Shown here: positions 8,943 to 17,858 of the stretch, one piece after another | How positions within the stretch are numbered: the first letter of the stretch is position 1 | How the letters are laid out: each line of letters opens with the position of its first letter | Source: Chara braunii | Taxonomy: Eukaryota > Streptophyta > Charophyceae > Charales > Characeae | Assembly (NCBI GenBank): GCA_003427395.1 | Contig: BFEA01000160.1 | Coordinates: forward strand, 2,224,678-2,253,233 | Direction of reading: 5' to 3' | DNA: 28,556 nt | Made by a program: the position numbers and the translations under genes | Notes under the pieces: model-generated | The model's database searches: none | What the model saw: only the letters and a program-made list of their open reading frames with translations | Told to the model about the DNA's origin: nothing

Positions 8943-9893
8943 ATTTGACAACCCTCATGCACCCCCTAGATCACGGGGAAATGCTGGTGGATCTGCCAGT
9001 CCGTCGTATGGATGCTTGGAAGACAATCCACACCTCGCTGATAGGACGGGCATTGGCGATAAACAATGCAATCTTTGCAGCAATATGCTATAAGGTGGCT
9101 TTCTGGAAGCTAAGCGAGAGACAACTCAAACATCTCCGGAGAGCAGCCACAACATACTTGTGGCGAGGTGATCACACAACCGCGGACAAACGGTGGACTT
9201 GGCATAGTGGACCCAGAGAACGGAATAAAGGCTCTAGTATTCAAATTCCTAAAAGAGTGGCATGGGAGGTGATCGCACAAACGCAGACAAACGGAGGACT
9301 TGGCATACTGGACCCAGAGAACGGAATAAAGGCTCTAGTATTCAAATTCCTAATAAAATTGTTGATAGGGAACATCCCCTGGGCCCCTTATGCCCTGATT
9401 CCGATCTCCGCCCTGGCTCCGCAGTCGGTAGCAGCAAAACAGATAGACCCGCTGCAGTGGCTGACCAACAAGGAATGGTCCCTTCCCCCCCCCCCCTCCT
9501 GCCCGCAGCGATGATTCACTCACAACCGCAGCTGGATGGGATTTGAGGTGCGACCCTCTCTGGACCTCATTCCTGAGATTATGGAGAGAAAGGGGGCCCA
9601 CCCAAAACACCCCCCCGATCAGATGGGAGGAAATATGGAGACAAGTGCTCTTTGGGAACCGGCATATCCTGGACAGCACAGGCCACCCCTTCTCCCTCCA
9701 TAATGACTCACGATGGCTCCCATGGGCAAAGAAAGGAGTATATACGGTAGGTGACCTATGGAATACCCAAACAGCAACCTGGAACACTACATCCGACCTC
9801 CGACCTCAACTGCTCCAAGTCAGGAATCTAGAGGAAGGACTACGGGAGATTCAAGAAGCCATCCCACTAGCATGGGTCGCAGAGCTCAAATGA
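8943..9893 (+). pseudogene. LINE C ORF2, thumb and connection region
   Basis: The blocks TSLIGRALAINNAIFAA, TYLWRGD, KRVAWEVIAQTQTNGGLG and ILDPENGIKALVFKF are the counterparts of those in LINE B. A 101-bp duplication (9171-9351) inserts an out-of-frame copy between LWRGD and RVAW. A C-tract near 9485-9496 and a stop at about 9541 break the frame before RWEEIWRQVLFGNRHI and GVYTVGDLWNT (9543-9893). A TGA at 9891 ends this piece after IPLAWVAELK. Confidence 0.8.
9171..9351 (+). repeat. 101-bp tandem duplication in LINE C
   Basis: About 80 bases ending in CTAGTATTCAAATTCCT at 9250 are repeated almost exactly 101 bases later, ending at 9351. Shared stretches include GGACAAACGG/AGACAAACGG and GACCCAGAGAACGGAATAAA. 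Because 101 is not a multiple of three, the first copy is read out of frame. Few differences separate the copies, so it is younger than the element. Confidence 0.9.
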
Positions 9894-11049
9894 GGACCGA
9901 CGATCAAACATGGAGACTGGGTGATTCCAAAAGAGGACTGGCCACTCCCCATGGCAGTGTATAAGGTGGAATCAGCACAAGCACAACATGTTTCACTGCA
10001 AGCGTATAGGCCCCACTTGCCAGGAGAAAGATGGTCCAAATTAATCAGGCATGACAAACTGGATCGCCACAAGAGCCAAAACAACCTCATCAGAGTCTGA
10101 GTGCTTGAGGAAGGGGACAAGGGGCCCTTCGTGTATGAGCCAACCATCCCCCTCATCCACCTTCCATTTGACCCCCATGAATGGGAATAGTCCATGGGGG
10201 GAAACCACAAACTTCCAGTTTGACAGTACACAGTTAAAAATGGCTATAGACAAGCACGCAAAAGGGTACAAGTCCTGGACCCTATTGAGGCCTGATGGGC
10301 TAGAGACTCGCCCCTCAAAAAAGATCCGGTGGACCGCCGATTCATGTAAAAAGCCCACAAACCTCAGAGGTCTGCAGTGCCAGATCATACACAGATGCTT
10401 ACCGACGCCTGATTGGCTGACATCTAGAACAGACCTGGAACTCCGGGGCCAGCTGTCCCTGCTCTGCACTTATTGTAGAGATGCCTCCCCTAAGAAAAGG
10501 GCCACATTGGAACATTGTCTCCTCGACTGTCTGATGGTGGCCCAGCTGTGGAGATGGCGGAACACCACATGGCACTATATAACAGACACGCACATGCCGT
10601 GGGATGTACAAACTATCCTGCTGGGGGAGACCCCACCGCAAGCTCACCAATGGTCCCCCTTTATGACCAACCTTTTCAATATCACATGGCTGCCGCTTCT
10701 TATGGCGGCATGGCGCAAGAGATGCGCACACGGATATAAGCAACACACGTTCGGGTTTCTGGAGGCCAAGGCCTTAATTCTACAGACCATCACAGTAAGC
10801 ACGCATGCAGCATGGAAAGAGCTCAGACACATGCTCACAGCAGAACCGGATGCTGTCAAACAGAATGACTGGTCGGAGAACTTTCGATCCCTGTGGTCGG
10901 ACGGAGCACAGAAACTATGCGAACTGGACCAGTGTAAGCAACTACGGTGGAGGCCGTGGCTGGCCACAGAAGCGCAATGGCACCAGCTCCCGATCAATAA
11001 TTTTGTCATCCCCTTTCAACCGACTAACTTTACCCTTCTTAACGACTAG
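9894..11049 (+). pseudogene. LINE C ORF2, zinc knuckle and C-terminus
   Basis: After short frames to about 10180 (HGDWVIPKEDWPLP, VSLQAYRPHLPGERW), one frame is open to 11049. QIIHRCLPTPDWLTSRTDLE leads into a complete knuckle: CTYC (10465-10476) and HCLLDC (10513-10530), a CxxC-x12-HC-x3-C layout like the zinc-binding domain that follows RT in plant and other L1-type LINEs. LWRWRNTTWHY and LMAAWRKRC follow, ending in FVIPFQPTNFTLLND. Nucleic-acid binding is the family role; in this copy the knuckle itself is undamaged. Confidence 0.85.
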
Positions 11050-11212
11050 TCCGATCAGGACTGAAGAGGTGGTTTTGATCCTTTTGTTGCCTTTTGATGC
11101 CTATCATGTTGTAATTCTGGACATTTTTTCTGTATAAGGGACGCTGAACCTGGTTTTCAGCAGGTGATACTCCCCACCAATAGAATGGAGTCTTTTCAAA
11201 AAAAAAAAAAAA
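11050..11212 (+). repeat. LINE C 3' UTR and structured tail
   Basis: After the stop come about 85 T-rich bases, then TGTATAAGGGACGCTG at about 11132. The first tail hairpin pairs GCTGAA (11143-11148) with TTCAGC (11156-11161), six perfect pairs. CAGGTGATACTCCCC and ACCAATAGAATGGAG follow. The tail then goes straight to 15 A; the second hairpin block is absent in this copy. Confidence 0.8.
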
Positions 11213-12189
11213 GAATTGGGTACGCTCGACACCCTAATCCCTCCTCTGCCTCTCGGTGTCTGTGGAACCCGATCTCCCCCCTTCCCCCCTTCCCCCCCCA
11301 CCCACCCACCCACCCCACCCTTGTCTATGCCCTCTGTCTATACCCAATTGCCCCCTGCTCCTGCCGGCCAAGCAAGGACTCCCACTCCTGGAAATGAACT
11401 GCAACCCTACATGGGGCCTCAGAGGAACAGCGGACTGGGCATTTGCAGTAGATACGAGCAGACACAAGACTCAGGGAATAGAGATAAACCGAACCAACGA
11501 GATAAATCGGGAGAAAGAGGCAGATCTCATTCTTTCAATCTGTTCTCAGGCGTTTATGTGTGATCCTTTTCTAGAATTACATAGCGTTTTTTTCTATTTT
11601 CTGATTTCTATTCTCATTCTGAATCCTTAGTGAAAATCTGGATATCTGTATTCCTCGTGCAACTATTCTCTGCTATGAGAATCTGATCCCTTTCTGTGGG
11701 TCGATGTAAGTTTTTGTCAAAATTTGGTAGGGTGGTTTCAGGGTGGGGGAGAGCTTTGGTCTGCAGCGTCGTCATGAGGTGGGTAGAGAACGCCCTGGAG
11801 GGAGTACGGGCAGATTGAGAGGGATACTCTACTCTGGGGCTCGTCATCATATCCCAGAGGGGGCAGATTAAGGTAAGGGGGAGACAGAGGCATACTTTGG
11901 ATGGGAACTGGATGCCTCTGGGATCAGAAGGGGGGAGAGTGTTGACTGTTCCCAGCTGGGGCCGATTGGGTTTGTCTACGATCAGGACATCTTTTTCAGC
12001 GGAGGCAGCGGCGGGACAGCGTGGGAAGGAGGACGGGGTGGGGGGTGGGGGTTCTCTATGCTCTAGTTATCACTAAAGATCCAGGACAGGAGTAGCAGGC
12101 TATGTCTAGCTTATTTGGTTTCTTGCCCTGGGCAACAACTGGTTTCCTCTTATATCGGTTACAGGATTGAAGATGGTTGAATCCTGACT
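11213..12189. other. Non-coding stretch with C-rich and G-rich tracts
   Basis: No gene is supported. A pyrimidine tract at 11276-11330 contains repeated CCCA units; a G-rich tract at 12012-12051 has several GGGG runs. The open frames across the C tract are proline-rich artefacts. Otherwise nothing recognisable. Confidence 0.5.
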
Positions 12190-12345
12190 AATGCCTGGTA
12201 GAGCAGAGATGTTTTGTCCTCTTGGTTTGCCGATGCCAGAACGACGCTGGGCGGTGCTGGGGTATGTGCCCTGTAACCTGCTTGTAGCAGGAGTGTGAGG
12301 CCTGGTAGAGAGATCTGGGGATTTGTCGAGGGAGGAAGACAATCC
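12190..12345 (+). repeat. GACGCTGG-type repeat unit (single)
   Basis: This contains CGATGCCAGAACGACGCTGG, GCCCTGTAACCTGCT, AGGAGTGTGAGGCCTGGTAG and AGAGATCTGGGGAT, the signature of the first half of the dimeric repeats at 21376 and 26994. It is a lone half here, with no second (GGAAGAGCTC) half. Confidence 0.7.
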
Positions 12346-12852
12346 AGTGGGGAACTGGGAGGGGCGGCCAAGTCAACCTATGGGGCCAGGTATAGGCTTG
12401 GTGGTGAAAAACACGGTGGCTCTCACTGGTATTCGCCAGGATGATTTCATCCTTGGAAGTTGTGGCTGGTTAGGGGGAGGCTAGGAGTGGCTCATGGAAT
12501 GTGAGGCCAACTTGAGCTGCTGTAGTCAATGGCACTTATAGAACAATTTAGATTATCATCAGACTATCATAATCCTCATCAGCATAAATAGACTTAGCAA
12601 TGCCATCATCAGTATCTGCATCTTCATCGTCTCATTGTGGCCAGCACTCAGGACCATCTAGGGTGAGTTTTGGGGTTAGGGCTGGTATCTAGCTCTGCAG
12701 GGTGAATGGAGGAAATCCCTTGTTTATGGAGAGGTGCAGGGGAGTTCTCATCAACTTTCCCAGTGGAGAGATGCGGGGATGGGCAATTGGGTGGCGCACT
12801 CTCCACATGAGCTGGCCCATCAGGAGAGTTTACCACTTGATTAAGAGGCTTT
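12346..12852. other. Non-coding, nothing recognised
   Basis: There is a short ATCATC-rich stretch at 12550-12640. No motif, repeat unit or coding pattern was identified apart from that. Confidence 0.4.
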
Positions 12853-13007
12853 GGGGACGCTGAAGCCACTTTCCAGCAGGTGCTGCTGCTCCCCACCAAT
12901 AAATTTAACGGAGCCTTCGACGCAGATCCGAGTTAAGGAGGGTGCTCTTATTACCTCCTTAAGTGGGCCCCTGCACAGGGGTTGAAGAAGGACAAAACAA
13001 AAAGAAG
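12853..13007 (+). repeat. Orphan LINE-type 3' tail, copy 1
   Basis: GGGGACGCTG opens the module. Hairpin 1 pairs GCTGAA (12859-12864) with TCCAGC (12872-12877), with one mismatch. CTGCTCCCCACCAATA follows. Hairpin 2 pairs TTAAGGAGG (12933-12941) with CCTCCTTAA (12954-12962) around the loop GTGCTCTTATTA. It ends in an A-rich stretch at 12990-13007. No ORF precedes it, so it is a very short 5'-truncated LINE copy or a SINE sharing the tail. Confidence 0.75.
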
Positions 13008-13086
13008 GTGGCTGCTGTGCTGCTGCTGCAGGGGTTAGTAGCACGCTAGGATAGAAGTAAGCTCTACTGTGGTTCGGGGTTTTGAT

Positions 13087-13250
13087 GAGAGGACAGTCAA
13101 TCCCCTTGGAAAAGGGCAATCAATGCTGTTCTCTCCCGAATAATTGTCGTGGGTTCTGAATCTCCGATCTTGTTGGAGGGATGCTGGACCTGTTTTCCAG
13201 CAGGTGCAGCTCCCCACCAGGAGCACTGAGGACCATTGCCCTTCTACGAT
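13087..13250 (+). repeat. Orphan LINE-type 3' tail, copy 2, with upstream hairpin
   Basis: AGTCAATCCCCTT with AAGGG and CAATCAATGCTG (13096-13127) repeats the upstream hairpin of the LINE B 3' UTR with different stem bases. About 55 bases later the tail begins; hairpin 1, GCTGGA (13183-13188) with TCCAGC (13196-13201), is perfect. CAGGTGCAGCTCCCCACCA follows. No poly(A) is visible, so the 3' end is damaged or replaced. Confidence 0.7.
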
Positions 13251-13257
13251 CTTGGCG

Positions 13258-13302
13258 GGGTGACCTGACTGGACAGCGGTTGCAGGCACCAGGGCTGAGC
13301 AG
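13258..13302 (+). repeat. Short dispersed repeat shared with 19092-19138
   Basis: TGACCTGACTGGACAGCGGT, TGCAGGCACCAGGGCTGAGC matches TGACCTGACCGAACCGTGGT, TGTAGGTACCAGGGCTAAGC at the other site, same strand, about 80 percent identical by eye. Function unknown. Confidence 0.6.
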
Positions 13303-13579
13303 GAACCCCACTCAATCCTGATCGAAGCATGGTCGAACAAGCCCTGTCGTATGTACTTTGTGCGCTAGGTGTAAGCGTTCTTTTCCACAGGTCCCTTGGG
13401 TAGACCTCTTAATTGTCCCCCACACTTACCCAGGTTCCTGAGTTTATCAGTCTTATCGTACTTGTCTTAGATATCACAGGCAGTGTCTAATGCCCCCCCT
13501 AGCCAAGGTCTAACTGATGACACCCCCTGAGCAACCCAGTTATACCCACCTGGCACAGCAGTTACTGGTGGTTGAGTTA

Positions 13580-14040
13580 CGTTGTTAATACGACCTACAG
13601 GTTCTAGACTATCATCCGTAGGACCGGAGGTGTATGGCCACCATCCATCCCCGTACCTTAGTTTTCTAGTAGACTCCTCTCCAATCGCGTTCTGGCTATG
13701 TTGTCAATACAACCTAGAGGTTCTAGCCTATTCTCAGTAGGTGTACTGCAACCATCCCCCTCCCTACCTCAATCGCCGGGCAGACCCCTCTCCAGTTGCT
13801 TGTGGTTGTACTGTTGTTATTGTGGTCACTGTTGGTTATTTTGTCCTCCAAAGGCACTCTAGCTCTTGTTTCTGTCAAAAGTATGTACATGGCCACCATC
13901 CATTCCCCTTCCTTGGTCATCAACTAGACTCCTAAGCTTGCCGTAGTTGTCTCTGCCATCAACCAGAGAAGCTCCAGTCTCGGTCATCAGTGGGTACACA
14001 GCCACCATCCGCTCCCATACCTCTGTCATCAACTGGGTCC
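13580..14040 (+). repeat. Degenerate tandem repeat, period about 110-145
   Basis: Four diverged units share GGCCACCATCC(A/G)(T/C)(C/T)CCC, at about 13636, 13747, 13891 and 14000. The first two also share GTTGT(T/C)AATAC and AGGTTCTAG with a period of 119 bases. Units end near GACTCCTCTCC or TCATCAACT. No coding frame runs through it. Confidence 0.6.
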
Positions 14041-14172
14041 GCCTGGTCTATTTGTCATTGGAAGCAGACAATCCCTCCGCTACAAATTCCCCCTTGAACA
14101 TCCCACCTGCGGCCCTACCCCCCCCCCAAAGCAAAGCCCTACGGTAACCAACAGCGTGATCATCCACTCCAC

Positions 14173-14275
14173 TACCGTCTTCACCCGAATAGAACACATC
14201 ATAGCTGTATTTGGTGCAACTTTCAGTCCAGATGCACCAATTATTACTGGGCGTCCTATTCGGGTGAAGATGGTA
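14173..14275. mobile_element. TA-flanked miniature inverted-repeat element, copy 1
   Basis: The 23-base terminal inverted repeats (14173-14195 and 14253-14275) match at 21 positions and start TACCGTCTTCACCCGAATAG. The element is 103 bases long and non-coding. Termini, size and core CATAGCTGTATTT agree with the element at 16089-16197. The TA at both ends would fit a Tc1/mariner- or pogo-type MITE; that assignment is inference. Confidence 0.75.
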
Positions 14276-14339
14276 AGGCTACTTGGCCCGTCCCTGCCTG
14301 AGCACCAGCTATATCTGTACTATGTGATGCACAGGGCCG

Positions 14340-14412
14340 ATCAGAATTGAACCCTGGACCACCCCCTTGCAGCACCCTAGCTCAGCCCACTACTGAGCTA
14401 CTACATCAGTTT
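14340..14412 (-). repeat. tRNA-like SINE head 1
   Basis: On the minus strand GTAGCTCAGTAG (A-box-like, 14390-14401) is followed about 40 bases later by CCAGGGTTCAATTC (B-box-like, 14344-14357). The acceptor ends do not pair, so this is a tRNA-derived promoter of a short element rather than a tRNA gene. The body is not delimited. Confidence 0.6.
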
Positions 14413-14504
14413 ATCTGTCTCTGTGCTGTACTAGGCTGGGGGACAAGCACGTGGGATGCCAACCTAGCACCAACTGATCGTGCGCAGGGAAGGTTGAGGC
14501 CTGA

Positions 14505-14570
14505 CAGAAGCGAACCCACAACCTGCCCGTTGCAATGCTAGAGCTCTAACCCATTGAGCTACCACGCTTG
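14505..14570 (-). repeat. tRNA-like SINE head 2
   Basis: On the minus strand GGTAGCTCAATGGGTTA (14547-14563) and GTTGTGGGTTCGCTTC (14507-14522) form good A and B boxes at tRNA-like spacing. No acceptor stem can be drawn. It lies 100-165 bases from head 1 in the same orientation. Confidence 0.65.
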
Positions 14571-14751
14571 TCTCGGCATGCCCTGCTGTAATCTTGAGCA
14601 CTGCGGTCTCTTTTAGCATCATAAAAAGGGGGGGGAGGAAGGGTCAAATCATCAAATGACTCAAATCACTTGGCTTGTGGCCTATCTGGACTAATCTCAA
14701 GATTTCGTTCTGGAAGCGAAAAAAAAAAGAGAGGGCTTGAGCAAAGTGAGT

Positions 14752-14843
14752 GAGGGTTTACTCACACTCGGGCTTGTTCAACCGAATGCAGACGTACCTA
14801 GAGCCAAATTCATCCGGGGAAGTCCCAGTGTGAGTATGCCGTC
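14752..14843. mobile_element. Small inverted-repeat element, copy 1
   Basis: TTTACTCACACTCGGGCTT (14757-14775) is inverted as AAGTCCCAGTGTGAGTATGC (14820-14839) with a few mismatches. The right end recurs at 16607-16631 (AAGTCCTAGCGTGAGTATGC). It is about 90 bases long and non-coding. Confidence 0.5.
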
Positions 14844-15004
14844 AGACAAACTGCAGGGGAAATAGTTGAAGCAAGGTGGGGTGAATCTTCCCAAGCACAA
14901 TTGAACCCTTGCACTTATGTTGATATCATGGGGAGCACCCCCTTCCATACATCTGTCGGTGTGGGAACATATATCAACACATTCTCGCGACTGAACTCCA
15001 GCTC

Positions 15005-15068
15005 GAAGGGATTGAACCCTCGTCGCCTCGACCTAACAGATAAAGTATGACACCAACTCACTCAGAAT
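15005..15068 (-). repeat. tRNA-like SINE head 3
   Basis: On the minus strand AGGGTTCAATCCC (15008-15020) is a near-perfect B box. The A box, TGAGTGAGTTGGT (15051-15063), is weaker. It is the third such head within 730 bases, all on the minus strand. Confidence 0.5.
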
Positions 15069-15070
15069 GG

Positions 15071-15733
15071 GTAGGCCCACTGGAAGGTGTATGGATTTGG
15101 TAGGATCAGGCAGTCTTTGTCAGGTAATGAGTGCAAAGGAGAGAAGACAGTCATCCAATCGTGCTAGCCTTGCAAATCCATATTACAGTGGGGCCCGACA
15201 CTAAATAGAAGCAAACGTTAAGTCACGTGAAGTGGAGGATGGCAGCATGGCAGATTGGTGGCTCCTGCTCTCAGGGGGTGTGCAGTATTTGCACCGTTCT
15301 TCTTGCCTTCGGGGAGAACAGACAGAGAGACAGACAGACAGAAAGACAGACATACACACAGCAATACAAACTGCAGACTCAGCTCAGAGGTCTGTAGCAG
15401 GTGCAAAATGCGGATTGTGCAAAAGATAACGACTGTACTCAACTCGGCAATATTTTTTTTTCATGGGTATGATCCTCAACCTGGCCCATAAGCGCATAAG
15501 CACAGCCTCGTGGGGCCCCACCCTGCGACCAGACCCCGCTGCAACAGGATTCACACTTGTCACGCATGACCTTGGTCTCTATCATCGCCACATCCATGCT
15601 TTCTCAGTACAGACATAGTACTAAGGGGCCCAACCCTAAGACCATGCCAAGCCACTCAATGCATGCCTTCATGAGTTTTCTCGCCCCTCACTTCGCAGCA
15701 CCCCCTGAACCACCGAAGGTAACAGTGCTGTTC
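15071..15733. other. Non-coding, with GACA microsatellite
   Basis: A (GACA)-rich run occupies 15318-15353. A run of ten T lies near 15452-15461. No gene or named element was recognised. Confidence 0.5.
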
Positions 15734-15735
15734 AA

Positions 15736-15945
15736 GCTTTTTTTTCTTCCCCCCCCCCCTCCCCCCCCCCCCCCCCCCCCACAAAAAAACACTTGTTTCA
15801 CGTTTTTTTTCCCCCCCCCCCCCCCCCCCCCCCCCACCCCCTTCCCCCACCCCCACCCCCTAACAGTGCTCTTCTTCAAGCTACCAGTAGGGCTCCAACC
15901 TTTTCTTTTCTTGTCTTTTCTTTTCATGCCTCCCCCCCCCCCCTT
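15736..15945. repeat. Polypyrimidine tract (C runs with T runs)
   Basis: Long C runs at 15750-15780 and 15812-15835 are separated by T runs, with a shorter C run near 15933-15943. The opposite strand has long G runs and could form quadruplexes. The run lengths may not be reliable in assembly. Proline- or glycine-only frames across it are artefacts. Confidence 0.8.
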
Positions 15946-16088
15946 GCTTCTCCTTAGGTAGGGATTTCATTACAGGAGTCATTGTGGAACCACGTGGGCT
16001 GGTCATCTGCGCATCCTCAACAGCTGAAACAGTGATGACGGACGGCTGGAGCAAGGTCCAATTTACCCAGAGTCTTTGTTTCCAACCC

Positions 16089-16197
16089 TACCTTCTTCCC
16101 CCGAATACAACGTACGGTCACCATAGATGTATTTAGACTGAAAGATACCCCAAATCCAACTACAATGACCGTACGTTGTATTCGGCGGAAGACTGTA
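16089..16197. mobile_element. TA-flanked miniature inverted-repeat element, copy 2
   Basis: The 32-base arms (16089-16120 and 16166-16197) match at 29 positions; the inner 20 bases CCGAATACAACGTACGGTCA are perfect inverses. The element is 109 bases long, begins and ends with TA, and encodes nothing. The core CATAGATGTATTT parallels that of the copy at 14173-14275. The right arm read inward starts TACAGTCTTC, like pogo/Tc1 termini. Confidence 0.85.
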
Positions 16198-16502
16198 GAT
16201 CTTGAAGATTGATGGCCAGAAGTGAAAATTCAGGCAAGTGAGACCTTGCCTTGGACCCCTTCATCTTTCTGGCGACATAATCACAGACCAAATGCAGAAA
16301 GATCTGACCATTTGTTCCATTTCTCAACTTGTCCATGTGATTGTTGTTCATAACCCAAGCTAATCTTCCCTGCATTTGTCCATTTTCAATGGATATCAAT
16401 GGCCAACAGACAAACTAGCCATGTGTTGGATGGGTGGGATGCGGTACGGTCATCCAGCTCAGTGTGCTGTCCATCCTGTTAACCACTAAAAGATGACAGT
16501 TG

Positions 16503-16631
16503 CGGCTGTGCACACTACTTAGGACTTTTCCTGCATGCATCTGAACGGAATTACCAGCTTGACCTGGATGCATCTGGCCGCAATTACGTCCAGAGGTCAG
16601 CTGAAAAAGTCCTAGCGTGAGTATGCCCTGA
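16503..16631. mobile_element. Small inverted-repeat element, copy 2
   Basis: TAGGACTTTTC (16520-16530) is inverted as GAAAAAGTCCTA (16603-16614) with a one-base indel. Between them GCATGCATCTG and GGATGCATCTG, each followed by AATTAC, form a direct repeat. The right flank GCGTGAGTATGCC is shared with the element at 14752-14843. Limits are approximate. Confidence 0.5.
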
Positions 16632-16851
16632 GAGCATCACTCCGCACAAAACTTAAAGAGTGTTATGTGTGCAGATTTTGAGAGTGGGGAAATGAGCAAC
16701 AGACTGGCAACCAGTGGCAAGCTGGCAATCGGACATCAGCAACGTCAGACGTCAGACGACTGTTCACTGGCTGCGTTTGCCTGAACACAAAAGTCCAAGC
16801 TGGCAAGGACAGAGGAGTAGACACAACCACAAGGGACAGTGAGGGCACATA

Positions 16852-16954
16852 GGGCCTCGCTCCACTAGCATTCGGATGAGTCCAACATTTTTAATGTACC
16901 TGGTCCGTTAGGCATCCAAATGCACATAGAGAGCTTTGTAGTGGAGCGAGGCCC
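16852..16954. mobile_element. GGGCC-ended miniature inverted-repeat element
   Basis: Perfect 16-base terminal inverted repeats, GGGCCTCGCTCCACTA (16852-16867) and its complement (16939-16954), bound a 103-base non-coding element. ATA flanks both ends (16849-16851 and 16955-16957), a possible 3-bp target duplication. GGGCC termini with a 3-bp duplication recall PIF/Harbinger-derived MITEs, although those prefer TWA; the assignment is inference. Only one copy occurs in this window. Confidence 0.8.
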
Positions 16955-17304
16955 ATATTCTACTTTGACTTGGCTTAAAATACCAGAATCAAAGGAACTG
17001 TCATTGTTACAGCCCCTGAATGATCATTAGGGGCCAGAGAGCACTTCTTGGTAAACAAAGGCCATCCTTTTTCTTTTCGGGGGGGAAAGGGGGCGAGAAG
17101 AGCCCGCTGCAACAGCATTTCCTCAATCCCGCGGATGCCCTCATGGACGTTCTTCTTTTTCTTTCTTTTTTTAAGCCCCGGTTGTTGTAGAGGCTGGATT
17201 ACAGACATATGAGAGTCACCTTCGGCACTCGGCCATGTTGTAGAGGCCCCCTAATCCTATGGGACTCCCTCCCAACCTTTTTTTTTTTTTTTTTTTTTTG
17301 GTTT

Positions 17305-17420
17305 GCAAACAGCCTCGGAGGCAGCTTGCGGTGCTGGTAGGAGCAGTCACCTCAAGCCGGTCCGGGGTACGCTCCATCTATTGGTGGGGAGCAGCATCTG
17401 CTGGGAAACGGGCCCACTGT
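17305..17420 (-). repeat. LINE D 3' tail module
   Basis: On the minus strand hairpin 1 is reduced to four pairs (within 17400-17405 and 17413-17418). GCTGCTCCCCACCAATAG follows. Hairpin 2 pairs 17348-17357 with 17324-17333 (GCTTGAGGTG/CACCGCAAGC, nine of ten) around the loop ACTGCTCCTACCAG, close to the loops at 12942 and 25244. The poly(A) follows about 25 bases later. Confidence 0.75.
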
Positions 17421-17696
17421 CCCTATTACAGAAATCACTGAAATCATAGAAATTATATGTTGTTAGCGTAATGGGGGCACACCTGTCCCCCCTGTAGACA
17501 AACCGCCTGAAGCGGGCGTACTGTCCCTGGCGTGTACTCCACCCTATATGGTGTGGTGTAATCCATAGCTGCATTTTGCAATTGTGTGATGAATTCTAAT
17601 CTGCAGAGGGTATGATCACTTTCTCCACTTGCTGCCCTTCTGATGAAAGCAGTGAGGTAGACATGTCCCTGGCCGGCTTAGTGATCGAGGGGAGGA

Positions 17697-17740
17697 GCGG
17701 TGGTGGAGGTGGTGGTGGTGGCGGTGTAGTGGTGAGGGTG
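17697..17740. repeat. GGT microsatellite in LINE D 3' UTR
   Basis: A run of GGT/GGA/GGC triplets, ACC on the coding strand of LINE D, located after its stop codon. Confidence 0.8.
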
Positions 17741-17858
17741 TGTGCGGGTTACGGGGGATTGGTCAGGACGGGTATTTGGAGGTATGAGGTCTGTGGGGGG
17801 TAGGGGGACAGGGACAGTTAGGGAGGGAGAGTGCAGTGTTTTGGACAGTAGCGGGTAA

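Larger units (their letters stand above)
6766..11212 (+). mobile_element. LINE C: 5'-truncated L1-like retrotransposon
   Basis: LINE C starts inside the APE domain directly after the LINE A poly(A) and continues through linker, RT, connection region and knuckle to a stop at 11049, a short 3' UTR, the conserved tail and 15 A (11198-11212). Both elements point the same way with no spacer. It carries many stops and frameshifts, a 101-bp internal duplication and an inactivated RT box. Its ORF2 C-terminus (PINNFVIPFQPTNF) differs from the VDLQWYG ending of A and B but resembles that of D. Confidence 0.85.

Noticed and set aside
510-11212. LTR retrotransposon or endogenous virus
   Set aside because: No LTRs, protease, integrase or RNase H signatures; APE plus RT with poly(A) ends and 5' truncation fits non-LTR elements.
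15557-15961. Proline-rich open frame
   Set aside because: It is translation of C and T homopolymer tracts; no start context or domain.
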